A DNA stretch of 64,000 bases from Aquisalimonas lutea (GTDB lineage Bacteria > Pseudomonadota > Gammaproteobacteria > Nitrococcales > Aquisalimonadaceae), in assembly GCF_030409225.1 (NCBI RefSeq), contig NZ_JAUFPK010000001.1, positions 39,230 through 103,229 of the forward strand, given 5' to 3'. The position numbers and the translations under genes were made by a program. Below, one piece after another: positions 1-8,647 of this stretch. The stretch's first letter is position 1, and each line of letters opens with the position of its first letter. Below the pieces are notes generated by a model. It saw only the letters and a list, made by a program, of their open reading frames with translations. It did no database searches and had not been told where the DNA came from.

Positions 1-24
1 CCCGCTCCCACGCCTGTTCGCGTG

Positions 25-981
25 CTACTCCACGAACAGCTCGCTCACCGACTCGTCGTTGCTGATGCGGCGGATGCTCTCCGCCAGCAGCTCGGCGATG
101 CTCACCTGCCGGATCTGCGGGCAGGCCTCTGCTTCCTCGCTGAGCGGGATGGAATCGGTCACCACCAGCTCGTCCAGCGACGAGGCGCTGATCTTGTCGA
201 TGGCCTTGCCCGACAGCACCGGGTGGGTGATGTACGCCAGCACCCGTTCGGCGCCGTGCTCCTTGAGGGCACCGGCTGCCTGGCACAGGGTGCCGGCGGT
301 ATCGACGATGTCGTCGACGATGATGGCGGTCTTGCCGCGGACATCGCCGATGATATGCATGATCTGGGACTCGTTGGCCTTGGGCCGGCGCTTGTCGATG
401 ATGGCGAGATCGGCGTCGCCGAGGCGCTTGGCCAGCGCCCGGGCCCGGACCACCCCGCCCACGTCCGGGCTGACCACGACCTTGTTCGGGTAGAGCTGGC
501 GCCAGATGTCCCCCAGCAGGATGGGGGAGGCGTAGATGTTGTCCACGGGGATGTTGAAAAAGCCCTGGATCTGGTCGGCGTGCAGATCCAGCGTCAGCAC
601 GCGGTTGATGCCCGCCGTCTGGATCATGTCCGCCACCAGCTTCGCGGAGATCGGCACGCGCTGGGAGCGCGGGCGGCGGTCCTGGCGGGCGTAGCCGTAA
701 TACGGGATCACCGCCGTGATGCGCGCCGCGGAGGAGCGCCGCAGGGCGTCGGCGATGATCAGCAGTTCCATGAGGTTGTCGTTGGTGGGCTGGCAGGTGG
801 GCTGGACGATGAACACGTCCTTGCCGCGCACGTGCTCGTCGATCTCGACGTTGACCTCGCCGTCGCTGAAGCTGCCCACGACCGCATAGCCCGGCCGGAT
901 TTTCAGGTGCTCGTTGATCGCCTTGGCGAGCTGCGGGTTGGCATTGCCCGCAAACACCATCATGTGTCCGTTTTCAGTCAC
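25..981 (-). CDS. prs: ribose-phosphate pyrophosphokinase
   Basis: Makes PRPP from ribose 5-phosphate and ATP, the shared precursor for purines, pyrimidines, histidine, tryptophan and NAD. The protein (up to 318 aa) carries the family signatures [30 protein letters not shown] and, near residue 220, the PRPP-binding loop [15 protein letters not shown] at 981 gives [10 protein letters not shown]; the ATGs at 963 and 960 start closer to the E. coli N-terminus (MKLFAGN), so the true start may be 963. A six-pair inverted repeat (972-977 with 983-988) brackets the GTG. The gene is last in the run TPR lipoprotein, lolB, ispE, tRNA-Gln, prs, an order known from Pseudomonas. Identity is certain; only the start is open. 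Confidence 0.97.
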   Translation of the reverse strand: MTENGHMMVFAGNANPQLAKAINEHLKIRPGYAVVGSFSDGEVNVEIDEHVRGKDVFIVQPTCQPTNDNLMELLIIADALRRSSAARITAVIPYYGYARQDRRPRSQRVPISAKLVADMIQTAGINRVLTLDLHADQIQGFFNIPVDNIYASPILLGDIWRQLYPNKVVVSPDVGGVVRARALAKRLGDADLAIIDKRRPKANESQIMHIIGDVRGKTAIIVDDIVDTAGTLCQAAGALKEHGAERVLAYITHPVLSGKAIDKISASSLDELVVTDSIPLSEEAEACPQIRQVSIAELLAESIRRISNDESVSELFVE

Positions 982-1013
982 GCTGAAACCCGTTCGTTTA
1001 CCTGCGGATGGAA

Positions 1014-1088
1014 TGGCTGGGGTGCCAGGATTCGAACCTGGGAATCACGGGATCAAAACCCGTTGCCTTACCGCTTGGCTACACCCCA
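1014..1088 (-). tRNA. tRNA-Gln (anticodon TTG)
   Basis: The minus strand folds as a 75-nt tRNA. The acceptor stem begins TGGGGTG and closes with CACCCCA followed by an encoded GCCA end. A D-arm, an anticodon stem ACGGG/CCCGT and a T-arm with GTTCGAATC are visible. The seven-base anticodon loop reads TTTTGAT, so the anticodon is TTG (complement at 1054-1056), which reads CAA/CAG glutamine codons. The 5' end lies 4 nt after the ispE stop codon, so the tRNA is probably cut out of an ispE-tRNA-prs transcript. Confidence 0.95.
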
Positions 1089-1092
1089 GTGG

Positions 1093-1983
1093 TCAGGAAA
1101 CCGTCTGCTCTCCCGCTGCCTCCGCATCCACCTGGCGATGCAGCGGCGAATGATTCAACCCTCGGGCCACGAAGCCGTCCCAGCCGGCCTGTCGGCAATG
1201 CTCCCAGACGGCCCGGGCCTCGGCCTCGACGGCGCAGGCCAGGAACACGCAGCCGCCGGTCCCGGTCAGCCGCGGTCGCCCGAACGCCGACAATGCATCC
1301 AGCGCCCGGGCAACGCCCGCGTATCGCGCCCGGACGACGGGCTCGCAGTCGTTCCGGCCGCCGCCCTCAAGAAAGTCGGTTATTCTGATGGGGGGCGAAT
1401 TTCTTGTCAATTCCGGTGCCTGGAAAACCTCCGCGGTCGACACCCGGCAGTCCGGCACCAGCACCACGAACCAGCACGGGTCCGGATCCAGGGGCTGCAG
1501 GTCCTCGCCCACGCCGTCCGCCCAGGCGGCGCGCCCGCGCACGAAGACCGGCACGTCCGCGCCCAGCTGCAGGCCCAGGCGGGCGAGAGCGTCCTCGCCC
1601 AGCCCGCATCCCCACAGGCGGTTCAGCGCCACCAGGGTCGTGGCGGCATCGGAGCTGCCGCCCCCGAGGCCGCCCCCGGCCGGGAGCACCTTGGTCACGC
1701 GGATGTCGGCGCCCAGGGCCGTGCCGCTGGCGCGCCGCAGGGCGCGCGCCGCCCGCAGCGTCAGGTCGTCGGCCTCGGGGATGCCGGGCAGATCCGCGCC
1801 GCGGCGGATGATGCCGTCGGCGCGCACCCGCAGGTGGACGGTATCGCAGCGGTCGAGGAACTGGAAAACGGTCTGGAGGCGGTGGTATCCGTCCGCCCGC
1901 CGGCCCAGGACGTGCAGGAAGCGATTGACCTTCGCGGGCGCGGGCCAGGCGGTCTCCGCCCCCGGGGCGGCGTCAGGTGCCAT
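1093..1983 (-). CDS. ispE: 4-diphosphocytidyl-2-C-methyl-D-erythritol kinase
   Basis: GHMP-superfamily kinase of the MEP isoprenoid pathway; phosphorylates CDP-methylerythritol at the 2-hydroxyl. The 296-aa protein has the N-terminal PAPAKVNRFLHV segment (residues about 15-26), the ATP-binding glycine-rich motif PAGGGLGGGSSDAA (about 101-114) and a C-terminal GTGGCVFLA motif. Length matches the family. The start codon lies inside the end of lolB (11-bp overlap), which suggests translational coupling, and the stop is 4 nt before tRNA-Gln. Confidence 0.96.
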   Translation of the reverse strand: MAPDAAPGAETAWPAPAKVNRFLHVLGRRADGYHRLQTVFQFLDRCDTVHLRVRADGIIRRGADLPGIPEADDLTLRAARALRRASGTALGADIRVTKVLPAGGGLGGGSSDAATTLVALNRLWGCGLGEDALARLGLQLGADVPVFVRGRAAWADGVGEDLQPLDPDPCWFVVLVPDCRVSTAEVFQAPELTRNSPPIRITDFLEGGGRNDCEPVVRARYAGVARALDALSAFGRPRLTGTGGCVFLACAVEAEARAVWEHCRQAGWDGFVARGLNHSPLHRQVDAEAAGEQTVS

Positions 1984-2596
1984 CCCGGCCCACCTCCCAG
2001 GAGCGGATGTGCGCGCGCAGGCTCACGCCGGGGCCTTCCATGGACAGCCGCACGGGCAGCGGCACGGGCCCGCCGCGGGCGTCGTAGCCGTCGTACTCGA
2101 TCACCCAGCCGGCCTGCTCCATGCGCTGCACCCGGCCCTGGCCGTCCAGCGCCAGCGCGTCGACCCCGAGCGCGGGCGACGGCAGGCCGCGCAACCACCA
2201 GGGCAGGACATCCACCGGCAGGTCCAGCCCCGTGTGCCGCTGCAGCAGGCTGGCGGCATCGTCGGCCCGCTCGCGGGTGCCCTCGGAGGTGCGCAGGATC
2301 ACGCCCTGGTCGTTGCCCTGCAGGCGCACGCTGCCGGCACCGAACGGCCCGCGCAGATCCACCCGGTAGGCGTCGGCCGCCTGCCGCCAGTCCAGGCTCA
2401 GGGTGACGCTGTCCTCCGGCGTGGTAATCGCCGCCCGCCCGACGGCCCGCCAGTGGGTCAGCGCCGCCACCGTCTCGCGGCGCTCCTCGTAGGCGGCCCG
2501 GCGGGCGTCGGGACCGGTCTCCTGCACGGCGGCGCATCCCCCGAGCACAAGGAGCACGAGCAACAGCGCCGCCATGCGCGGGCCACGGATCATCAT
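1973..2596 (-). CDS. lolB: outer-membrane lipoprotein receptor LolB
   Basis: Final step of the Lol pathway: accepts lipoproteins from periplasmic LolA and inserts them into the outer membrane. The start at 2596 (MMIRGPRMAALL) overlaps the stop of the upstream TPR gene as ATGA and gives 207 aa, the length of E. coli LolB. An N-terminal hydrophobic segment ends in the lipobox LGGC, and the body contains WRAVGRAAI and VDVLPWWLRGLP, characteristic of the family. It sits between the TPR lipoprotein and ispE as in Pseudomonas. An in-frame upstream extension to 2824 is open but lacks lipoprotein character and was rejected. Confidence 0.93.
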   Translation of the reverse strand: MMIRGPRMAALLLVLLVLGGCAAVQETGPDARRAAYEERRETVAALTHWRAVGRAAITTPEDSVTLSLDWRQAADAYRVDLRGPFGAGSVRLQGNDQGVILRTSEGTRERADDAASLLQRHTGLDLPVDVLPWWLRGLPSPALGVDALALDGQGRVQRMEQAGWVIEYDGYDARGGPVPLPVRLSMEGPGVSLRAHIRSWEVGRDGT

Positions 2597-4350
2597 TCCG
2601 GCAGCACCTCCGGCGCCAGACGCTCCAGGGTCTCGATCAGCACCCGGTGCTCCGGTGCGCGCTCCAGGGCGTCCCGCCATACGGAGCGCGCCCGCTCGCG
2701 CTCGCCCATCTGCCAGAGGACCTCGCCGAAGTGGGCGGCGATCTCGCCGTCCGGCTGCTGCTCGTGGGCCCGTTCCAGGTAGCCCGCGGCCTGGTCGTAC
2801 TCGCCCAGCCGGTAGTGGGCCCACCCCATGCTGTCGAGAATGGCGGGGTCGTCCGGGTCCTGCTCGTGGGCGCGGCGGATGAGCTCGAGCCCTTCGCGGA
2901 CGCGGTCGGTGCTGTCCACCAGGGTATAGCCCAGGGCGTTGAGCGCGTGCGTGTGCTGCGGGTTCTCGTCCAGGATGCGGCGCAGGTCTTCTTCCGCCGC
3001 CGCCACCTCGCCGCGGGTGGCGTGGATCAGCGCGCGCCCGTAGAGCAGATCCGTCTGCCCGGGATGGGCCGCCAGCGCCTCGTCGTAGACCCGGATGGCC
3101 TCCCGGGGCTGGCCGGCGTCGCGGAGCATATCCGCCTCCAGGAGGTAGGCGCGGATGGCATGCTCGGGGAAACGGGCCCGGTAATTGTCGAAGGCCTCGC
3201 GGGAGCGGACCATCCGGCCCTGCTGCCCCAGGATGACGGCGCGCCGCAGGGCCGCCTGGGAGCGGTACTCGCCTTCTTCGACCATGCCGTACCAGTGCAG
3301 GGCCTCGGTGATGCGGTCGCTGTCCTCGGCGATGCGCCCCAGGAAATAGTGCGCCGCACCCAGCCGGTCGCCGAGCTCCACCAGGGCGAGGAAGTACTCG
3401 CGTGCCTGCTCCGGATAGCCCGCCTCCAGGGTCAGCAGCGCGGTGGCGTAGAGGGCGTCGGCGTTGTCCGGGCGCGCCTCGTGGAGCTCCTCGAACTCTT
3501 GCAGCGCCTGCTCGCCGCGGCCGGCGTCCAGCAGCCGGCGCGCATAGTCCAGCCGCAGCTGCCAGTCGTCGGGATGCGCGCGGGCCAGGGACTCCATGGT
3601 GGCAAGGGCCTCATCGGTGGCTCCCAGCCTCAGCAGCGCCTGCACCCGCAGGCGGGTGAGATCCCGGTCCCGCGGCTCCAGGGCCAGTCCGGCCTCCGCC
3701 GCCTCCAGCGCGCGCGCCGGCTCGCCGGCCTCCAGCGCGAGCCGGGTCAGCAGCCGATAGCCGGCGGGCTGCTCCGGGTGCTCCTCGACCAGATCGGCAA
3801 TGACCTCCAGCGCCGCGCGCTTGTCCCGGGTCGATCCCAGGGCCGATTCCAGCCGCTGGAACAACTCCGCGGGCGGGCGCTCGCCGGCGGTGAGCACCTC
3901 GCGCAGATGGCGCCGGGCGGGTTCGGCGCGGCCGTCCCGGAGATAGAGGAAACCGAGGATCTGGTGCAGCTGCGGGCTGGCCGTGTCCACCAGCTCGGCC
4001 CAGCGCTCGGCCGCTTCCAGGGCGACGTCCTCGTTCTCCGCGTAGAGGGCCAGGCGGGTCGCGCGCTCGGCCACGCGGGGATCGTCGGTGAGGCTCATGG
4101 CCCGGCGCCAGGCGGCCAGGGCCTGCTCCACGTCGCCGGCGGTGCCGGCGAGCTCCGCCACCAGCACCTGGTACACCAGGTCGTCCTCCGGCGGCGGCAC
4201 CGGCTCGACATCCCGGACTTCCGCCCGGTCCTGCGTGCGCGGCGGCGGACCGTCCGGCGCCGTGGCACAACCGGCGAGCGTCAGCGCGACCGCACAGATC
4301 CAGGCCGGAAACACCCTCGCGGGACTCTTCGCCAGTGTCATCACCACCAT
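2593..4350 (-). CDS. TPR-repeat lipoprotein, LbcA-like
   Basis: About 585 aa with a short hydrophobic leader ending in the lipobox LAGC, so a predicted outer-membrane lipoprotein, followed almost entirely by tetratricopeptide repeats; typical units such as PADTLLYGRALIHATRGE-like and ALNALGYTL motifs recur through the C-terminal half. In Pseudomonas aeruginosa the gene in this same place (between hemA and lolB) is LbcA, a TPR lipoprotein that binds the protease CtpA and presents peptidoglycan hydrolases to it. Gene position plus architecture support an LbcA-like role; that is inference, and no ctpA lies in the window. The start at 4350 was chosen because it puts a normal leader before the lipobox; 4341 is also possible and 4389 would add a charged extension. 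Confidence 0.85.
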   Translation of the reverse strand: MVVMTLAKSPARVFPAWICAVALTLAGCATAPDGPPPRTQDRAEVRDVEPVPPPEDDLVYQVLVAELAGTAGDVEQALAAWRRAMSLTDDPRVAERATRLALYAENEDVALEAAERWAELVDTASPQLHQILGFLYLRDGRAEPARRHLREVLTAGERPPAELFQRLESALGSTRDKRAALEVIADLVEEHPEQPAGYRLLTRLALEAGEPARALEAAEAGLALEPRDRDLTRLRVQALLRLGATDEALATMESLARAHPDDWQLRLDYARRLLDAGRGEQALQEFEELHEARPDNADALYATALLTLEAGYPEQAREYFLALVELGDRLGAAHYFLGRIAEDSDRITEALHWYGMVEEGEYRSQAALRRAVILGQQGRMVRSREAFDNYRARFPEHAIRAYLLEADMLRDAGQPREAIRVYDEALAAHPGQTDLLYGRALIHATRGEVAAAEEDLRRILDENPQHTHALNALGYTLVDSTDRVREGLELIRRAHEQDPDDPAILDSMGWAHYRLGEYDQAAGYLERAHEQQPDGEIAAHFGEVLWQMGERERARSVWRDALERAPEHRVLIETLERLAPEVLPE

Positions 4351-4626
4351 TGTGTCGAACGCATCCTCCGTCACCCCCCGTGCGCGCATCCGCAGCCCGC
4401 ACCACTATACGCACCGCAGCCGGCGCGAGACAGACGGCAGCGCCGCGTCTCTTGTATTCCCGCAGGGAATTCCCGACAATCTGCGGCCTTCGTGCCGGCA
4501 ACGGACCGTGCTGGGTCGTTCGCCGTCACGCGGTGCGCTGACCTCCCGCCCATGCGGTATCATAACCGCATCAGCCCAGAGGTCAGTCGATCGCCGTTCA
4601 TGCATGCGCACACGTCCGGACCATTC

Positions 4627-5895
4627 ATGCCGCTGCTCACCCTCGGACTCAGCCACAAGAGTGCGCCGCTGGCCGTACGCGAGCGGCTGGTGTTCGACAG
4701 CGAGCACGTCGCCCCGGCACTGGCGCGGCTGCAGGCACACGAAGGGGTCCAGGAGGCGGCGCTGATCTCCACGTGCAACCGCACGGAGGTCTATACCGTA
4801 CTGGACAGCGCGGCATCGGCGAACACCGTGCTCCACTGGCTGGCGGAATCCCACCGGGTGGACCCCGGCTGGCTGCGCCCGTACATGTACGTCCACCAGG
4901 ACGCGGAAACGGTCCGGCACCTGCTGCGCGTCGCCCCCGGCCTGGATTCGCTGGTCCTGGGCGAGCCGCAGATCGGCGGACAGGCCAAGGCCGCCTACAA
5001 CGAGGCCCTGAACGCCGGCACCCTGGGCCAGATCCTCGACCGGCTGTTCCAGTACGCCTTCGCCGTGTCCAAGCAGATCCGCACGGAGACGGGCATCGGC
5101 GCCCACCCGGTGTCCGTCGCCTTCGCCGCCGTCACGCTGGCGCGGCAGATCTTCGGCGACCTGAAGGGCTACCGCGGCCTGCTCATCGGCGCCGGCGAGA
5201 CCATCGAGCTCACCGCACGGCACCTGCACGAGCAGGGCATGCGGGAGTTCATCGTCGCCAACCGCAGCCGCGAGCGGGCGCGGGAGCTGGCGGACCAGTA
5301 CAACGGCCAGGCCATCGACCTGGCGTCGTTGCCGGAGCACCTGGAAGCCGCCGATGTGGTCATCGCCTCCACCGGCAGCCAGCTGCCGCTGCTGGGCAAG
5401 GGCAGCGTGGAGCGGGCCCTGCGGCGCCGCAAGCACCGGCCGGTGTTCATGGTGGATATCGCCGTGCCGCGGGATATCGAGCCGGAGGTCGGCGATCTCG
5501 ACGACGTCTACCTGTACACCGTGGACGATCTCCAGGAGGTCATCGACGACAACATGCGCTCCCGCCGGGAAGCGGCGCGCCAGGCCGAGGAGATCATCGA
5601 CCTGCAGGTCGAGCGGTTCCAGCAGTGGCTGCGCAGCCTCGACTCCGTCCCCGTCATCCGCCGTTACCGGGACCAGGGGATCGCGCAGCGCGACGAGGTC
5701 CTCGCCCGCGCCCGGCGCCGGCTCAACCGCGGCGACGACCCGGACGAGGTGCTGCAATACCTGGCCCATACGCTGACCAATCGGCTGCTGCACGAACCCA
5801 CGGCCCGGCTGCGGGAGGCGAGCGAGTCCGGCCGCGCCGATCTGCTGGACGCCGCGCGCTTCCTGCTGGGCATCGACGACGATCGCGACCGATAG
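4627..5895 (+). CDS. hemA: glutamyl-tRNA reductase
   Basis: First committed step of C5-pathway tetrapyrrole synthesis: reduces glutamyl-tRNA(Glu) to glutamate-1-semialdehyde using NADPH. The 422-aa protein starts MPLLTLGLSHKSAP. The active-site cysteine is Cys50 in the motif STCNRTEVY, and the motif LGEPQI and the NADPH-binding region around LLIGAGETIELTARHL are present. The C-terminal helical dimerisation domain ends LLDAARFLLG. Alternative starts lie at 4600 and 4604 but add non-family residues. Its partner hemL is at 55801-57081. The 6-9 bp gap to prfA suggests a hemA-prfA operon, as in many gammaproteobacteria. Confidence 0.96.
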   Translation: MPLLTLGLSHKSAPLAVRERLVFDSEHVAPALARLQAHEGVQEAALISTCNRTEVYTVLDSAASANTVLHWLAESHRVDPGWLRPYMYVHQDAETVRHLLRVAPGLDSLVLGEPQIGGQAKAAYNEALNAGTLGQILDRLFQYAFAVSKQIRTETGIGAHPVSVAFAAVTLARQIFGDLKGYRGLLIGAGETIELTARHLHEQGMREFIVANRSRERARELADQYNGQAIDLASLPEHLEAADVVIASTGSQLPLLGKGSVERALRRRKHRPVFMVDIAVPRDIEPEVGDLDDVYLYTVDDLQEVIDDNMRSRREAARQAEEIIDLQVERFQQWLRSLDSVPVIRRYRDQGIAQRDEVLARARRRLNRGDDPDEVLQYLAHTLTNRLLHEPTARLREASESGRADLLDAARFLLGIDDDRDR

Positions 5896-5904
5896 GAGCC
5901 AGTG

Positions 5905-7005
5905 GTGAAAGAATCCATCCATGCACGGCTGGAGCAGCTGCAGGAGCGCTTCGAGGAGATCTCGGAGCTGCTCGCCCAGCCGGACGTGATCCAGGACCAG
6001 CGCCAGTTCCGCGATCTCTCCCGCGAGTACGCCCGCCTGGAGACCCTGGTGGCGACCTTCCGCCGCTACCACCGGGCCGAGGACGAGCTGGCCTCGGCCG
6101 AGGCCATGCAGGCGGATGCCGATGACGACATCCGCGCCATGGCGGACGAGGAGGCCGAGGCCGCACGGCGCCGCCTGGAGGAGCTGGAGCGCGAGCTGGA
6201 GGTCCTGCTCCTGCCGGAGGACCCGAACGATGACGCCAACATCTTCCTGGAAATCCGTGCGGGTACCGGCGGCGACGAGGCGGCGCTGTTCGCCGGCGAC
6301 CTCTACCGCATGTACACCCGCTACGCCGAGACGCGGGGCTGGCGGCTGGAGGTGGTCAGCGAGAGCCACGGCGAGCAGGGCGGCTACAAGGAGATCATCG
6401 TCCGGGTCATCGGCGAGGGCGTCTACTCGCGGCTGAAGTTCGAGTCCGGCGTCCATCGGGTGCAGCGCGTGCCGCAGACGGAATCCCAGGGCCGCATCCA
6501 CACCTCCGCGTGTACCGTGGCCGTCATGCCCGAGGCCGACGAGCTCGAGGAGGTCGAGCTCAACAGCAACGACCTCAAGGTGGACACCTTCCGCGCCTCC
6601 GGGGCCGGCGGCCAGCATGTCAACAAGACCGACTCCGCCATCCGCCTGACCCACCTGCCCACCGGCATCGTGGTGGAGTGCCAGGAAGAGCGCTCCCAGC
6701 ACAAGAACCGGGCCCGGGCCATGGCTTTTCTCCAGGCGCGCCTCATGGAACAGCAGCGAGCCCGGCAGGAGGCCGAGGAAACCGCCCAGCGCCGCTCCCT
6801 GGTGGGAAGCGGCGACCGCTCCGAGCGCATCCGCACCTACAACTTCCCCCAGGGCCGGGTGACCGACCACCGGATCAACCTGACGCTGTACAAGCTCGAG
6901 GACATCCTCCAGGGCGATCTCGACCCGGTGATCGGGCCGTTGATGCAGGAGCACCAGGCCAGTCAGCTGGCGGCCATCGCCCGGGGCGACGCCCCGGCCC
7001 GGTGA
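5905..7005 (+). CDS. prfA: peptide chain release factor 1
   Basis: Recognises UAA and UAG stop codons and triggers peptide release on the ribosome. The 366-aa protein has the family motif [14 protein letters not shown], the stop-codon-reading tripeptide region [14 protein letters not shown] (PQT at 190-192, where E. coli has PAT) and the catalytic GGQ (235-237) in [12 protein letters not shown]. Two GTG codons (5902, 5905) follow an AGGAG at 5894-5898. The second has the better spacing and aligns with the E. coli start, so 5905 was chosen. The GGQ glutamine is the substrate of PrmC, encoded at 13239. The gene converges on znuB. Confidence 0.96.
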   Translation: MKESIHARLEQLQERFEEISELLAQPDVIQDQRQFRDLSREYARLETLVATFRRYHRAEDELASAEAMQADADDDIRAMADEEAEAARRRLEELERELEVLLLPEDPNDDANIFLEIRAGTGGDEAALFAGDLYRMYTRYAETRGWRLEVVSESHGEQGGYKEIIVRVIGEGVYSRLKFESGVHRVQRVPQTESQGRIHTSACTVAVMPEADELEEVELNSNDLKVDTFRASGAGGQHVNKTDSAIRLTHLPTGIVVECQEERSQHKNRARAMAFLQARLMEQQRARQEAEETAQRRSLVGSGDRSERIRTYNFPQGRVTDHRINLTLYKLEDILQGDLDPVIGPLMQEHQASQLAAIARGDAPAR

Positions 7006-7025
7006 CCGGCACCCGGGCCGGGGCG
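6990..7025. terminator. Bidirectional hairpin between prfA and znuB
   Basis: A perfect 13-bp GC-only inverted repeat (6990-7002 with 7013-7025, 10-nt loop) covers the prfA stop codon and ends 4 bp before the znuB stop. It separates two convergent operons, so it may terminate both. No clear U-tract follows on either strand, so intrinsic termination is not certain. Confidence 0.5.
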
Positions 7026-7029
7026 CCCG

Positions 7030-7878
7030 TCAGGCAGGGGTGTCGGCGGCCCGCTCCGCGATCCAGCGCTGGCGCAGCCAGAGTACGGCCCGGATCACGG
7101 CCACCAGCACGGTACCGAACAGCACGATGGCCGGGCCCGACGGCAGGTCCAGCCAGTAGGATCCGGCCAGCCCGCCGGTTGAGGTCACCAGCCCGGCCGC
7201 CACCGCGACCACCAGGACCAGGATGAACCGCTGCGCCAGCATCAGGGCGATGAGCGGCGGAATGGTGAACAACGCCATGAGCAGCACGATGCCCACCACC
7301 TGGATCAGCATGATCACCGACAGCGCCACCAGCACCAGCAGCAGCGTGGTCATGCGCCGCACCGGCACGCCCTGGACGGCGGCGAAGGTCTCGTCGAACG
7401 CCACCGCCACCAGCGGACGGTAGTACATGACCAGGATCACCACGACGACCACGGTCAGCGCCGCCAGCAACGCCACGTCCCGGCGGCTCACGGTCAGGAT
7501 GTCGCCGAACAGGTAGACCAGGAGATTGGGGGCGTAGCCGGGCGTCATGTGGATGAAGACGATCCCCGCGGCCATGCCGCCGGCCCACAGCAGCCCGATC
7601 ATGGCGTCCCGGGACCGGGCGCGGCTGTCGCCCAGGCCGCCCAGCAGCAGCGCCGCCAGCACCGCCACCACCACGGCGCCCAGCAACGGTGGCATGCCCA
7701 GCCAGTAGCAGAACCCCAGGCCGGCGAAGGCGGCGTGGCTGATGCCGCCGGCGATGAACACCAGGCGCTTGACCACCACGAAGGTGCCCACCGTACCCGC
7801 CAGGACGCTCGCCAGCAGCGCTGCGGCCAGGGCATTGCGGGCGAACTGGTAGTCGAACAGGCCCAGCAGCTCACTCAT
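7030..7878 (-). CDS. znuB: zinc ABC transporter, membrane permease
   Basis: Inner-membrane permease of the ZnuABC high-affinity zinc importer. The 282-aa protein (start MSELLGLFDYQFARNA) is mostly hydrophobic, with about eight membrane segments, and carries family motifs such as GGISHAAFAGLG and the ABC-2/ABC-3 type loop with DETFAAVQGVP. The start at 7878 overlaps the end of znuC by 8 bp; an upstream ATG at 7902 would add eight unrelated residues. Order znuA-znuC-znuB with overlapping ends indicates one transcript. Manganese specificity is possible in this family, but the His-rich ZnuA favours zinc. Confidence 0.93.
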   Translation of the reverse strand: MSELLGLFDYQFARNALAAALLASVLAGTVGTFVVVKRLVFIAGGISHAAFAGLGFCYWLGMPPLLGAVVVAVLAALLLGGLGDSRARSRDAMIGLLWAGGMAAGIVFIHMTPGYAPNLLVYLFGDILTVSRRDVALLAALTVVVVVILVMYYRPLVAVAFDETFAAVQGVPVRRMTTLLLVLVALSVIMLIQVVGIVLLMALFTIPPLIALMLAQRFILVLVVAVAAGLVTSTGGLAGSYWLDLPSGPAIVLFGTVLVAVIRAVLWLRQRWIAERAADTPA

Positions 7879-8647
7879 GGGCGGCCGCCTCGTCGCCGGC
7901 ATGCTCGTGGAGCACCCGGTGCGGTACGCCGTGGGCGATGAGCTCCACGGGGCAGCCGTAGGCCTCCGCCAGGTCGGCGTGACTCAGGCGGCCGGAGCCG
8001 TGATAGAACAGACGCCGGTTGACACAGGCGATCTGCTTGACCTGGGCGGCGAAACTGGTGATGTCGTGGGTGATCACCACCACGGGGATGCGCTGGTTGA
8101 GCTCGGCGAGCAGCGATTCCAGTACCTGGCGGGTCTCCACGTCCACGGAGGCCGTGGGCTCGTCCAGGAACAGGATCTCCGGCTCCCCGGCCAGGGCACG
8201 TGCGATCAGGGCGCGCTGGAGCTGCCCGCCGGAGAGCTCGGCCACGGGCACGTCCGCCTGGCGCCCCAGGTGCAGCCGCTCCAGGGTGTGCGCCACGGCC
8301 CGGTGATCGGCCCGCGTGTAGCGCCCGATCCAGCCGCCGCGGCCCAGGCGGCCGGTGAGCACGGCGTCCCGCAGCCGCAGCGGGAAGTTCTTGTCGAAGG
8401 TGGAGAACTGCGGCACGAAGCCGATCGCCCCGCGGGCGATGCCGGACGGCCAGCGGATGGTCCCCCGCCAGGGCGTCTCCAGGCCCAGGATCAGGCGCAG
8501 CAGTGTCGTCTTGCCGCCCCCATTGGGGCCGATGATGGCCAGGAAGTCCCGCGGGCCGATGCGCAGGTCCACGTCCCGGAGAACCGGCTCGCGGTCGTAG
8601 CCGAAGCTCAGCCCCCGGACTTCCAGGATGGCATCGTCGCCGCTCAT
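7871..8647 (-). CDS. znuC: zinc ABC transporter, ATP-binding subunit
   Basis: ATPase that powers zinc import with ZnuB. The 258-aa protein has Walker A GPNGGGKT (40-47), Q-loop FVPQFS (78-83), signature LSGGQ (138-142), Walker B ILFLDEP (158-164) and the switch histidine in VVITHDI. The C-terminal tail after about residue 215 is longer than a bare ATPase core and has several His residues (HEHAGDEAAAHE), as in ZnuC, where it is thought to sense or handle zinc. It overlaps znuA by 4 bp (ATGA) and znuB by 8 bp. Confidence 0.95.
   Translation of the reverse strand: MSGDDAILEVRGLSFGYDREPVLRDVDLRIGPRDFLAIIGPNGGGKTTLLRLILGLETPWRGTIRWPSGIARGAIGFVPQFSTFDKNFPLRLRDAVLTGRLGRGGWIGRYTRADHRAVAHTLERLHLGRQADVPVAELSGGQLQRALIARALAGEPEILFLDEPTASVDVETRQVLESLLAELNQRIPVVVITHDITSFAAQVKQIACVNRRLFYHGSGRLSHADLAEAYGCPVELIAHGVPHRVLHEHAGDEAAAHE

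Noticed and set aside
22-2406. Very long open frame on the plus strand, antisense to prs, ispE and lolB
   Set aside because: It spans several recognised genes and a tRNA, has no family motif, and is a product of high G+C with few stop codons.
6472-6480. PQT instead of PAT in release factor 1
   Set aside because: The middle residue of the P-x-T motif varies among RF1 proteins; Pro and Thr are kept, so no change in stop-codon reading is implied.
4405-6954. Long open frame antisense to hemA and prfA
   Set aside because: The opposite strand encodes two textbook proteins; the frame has no motif and crosses their boundary.
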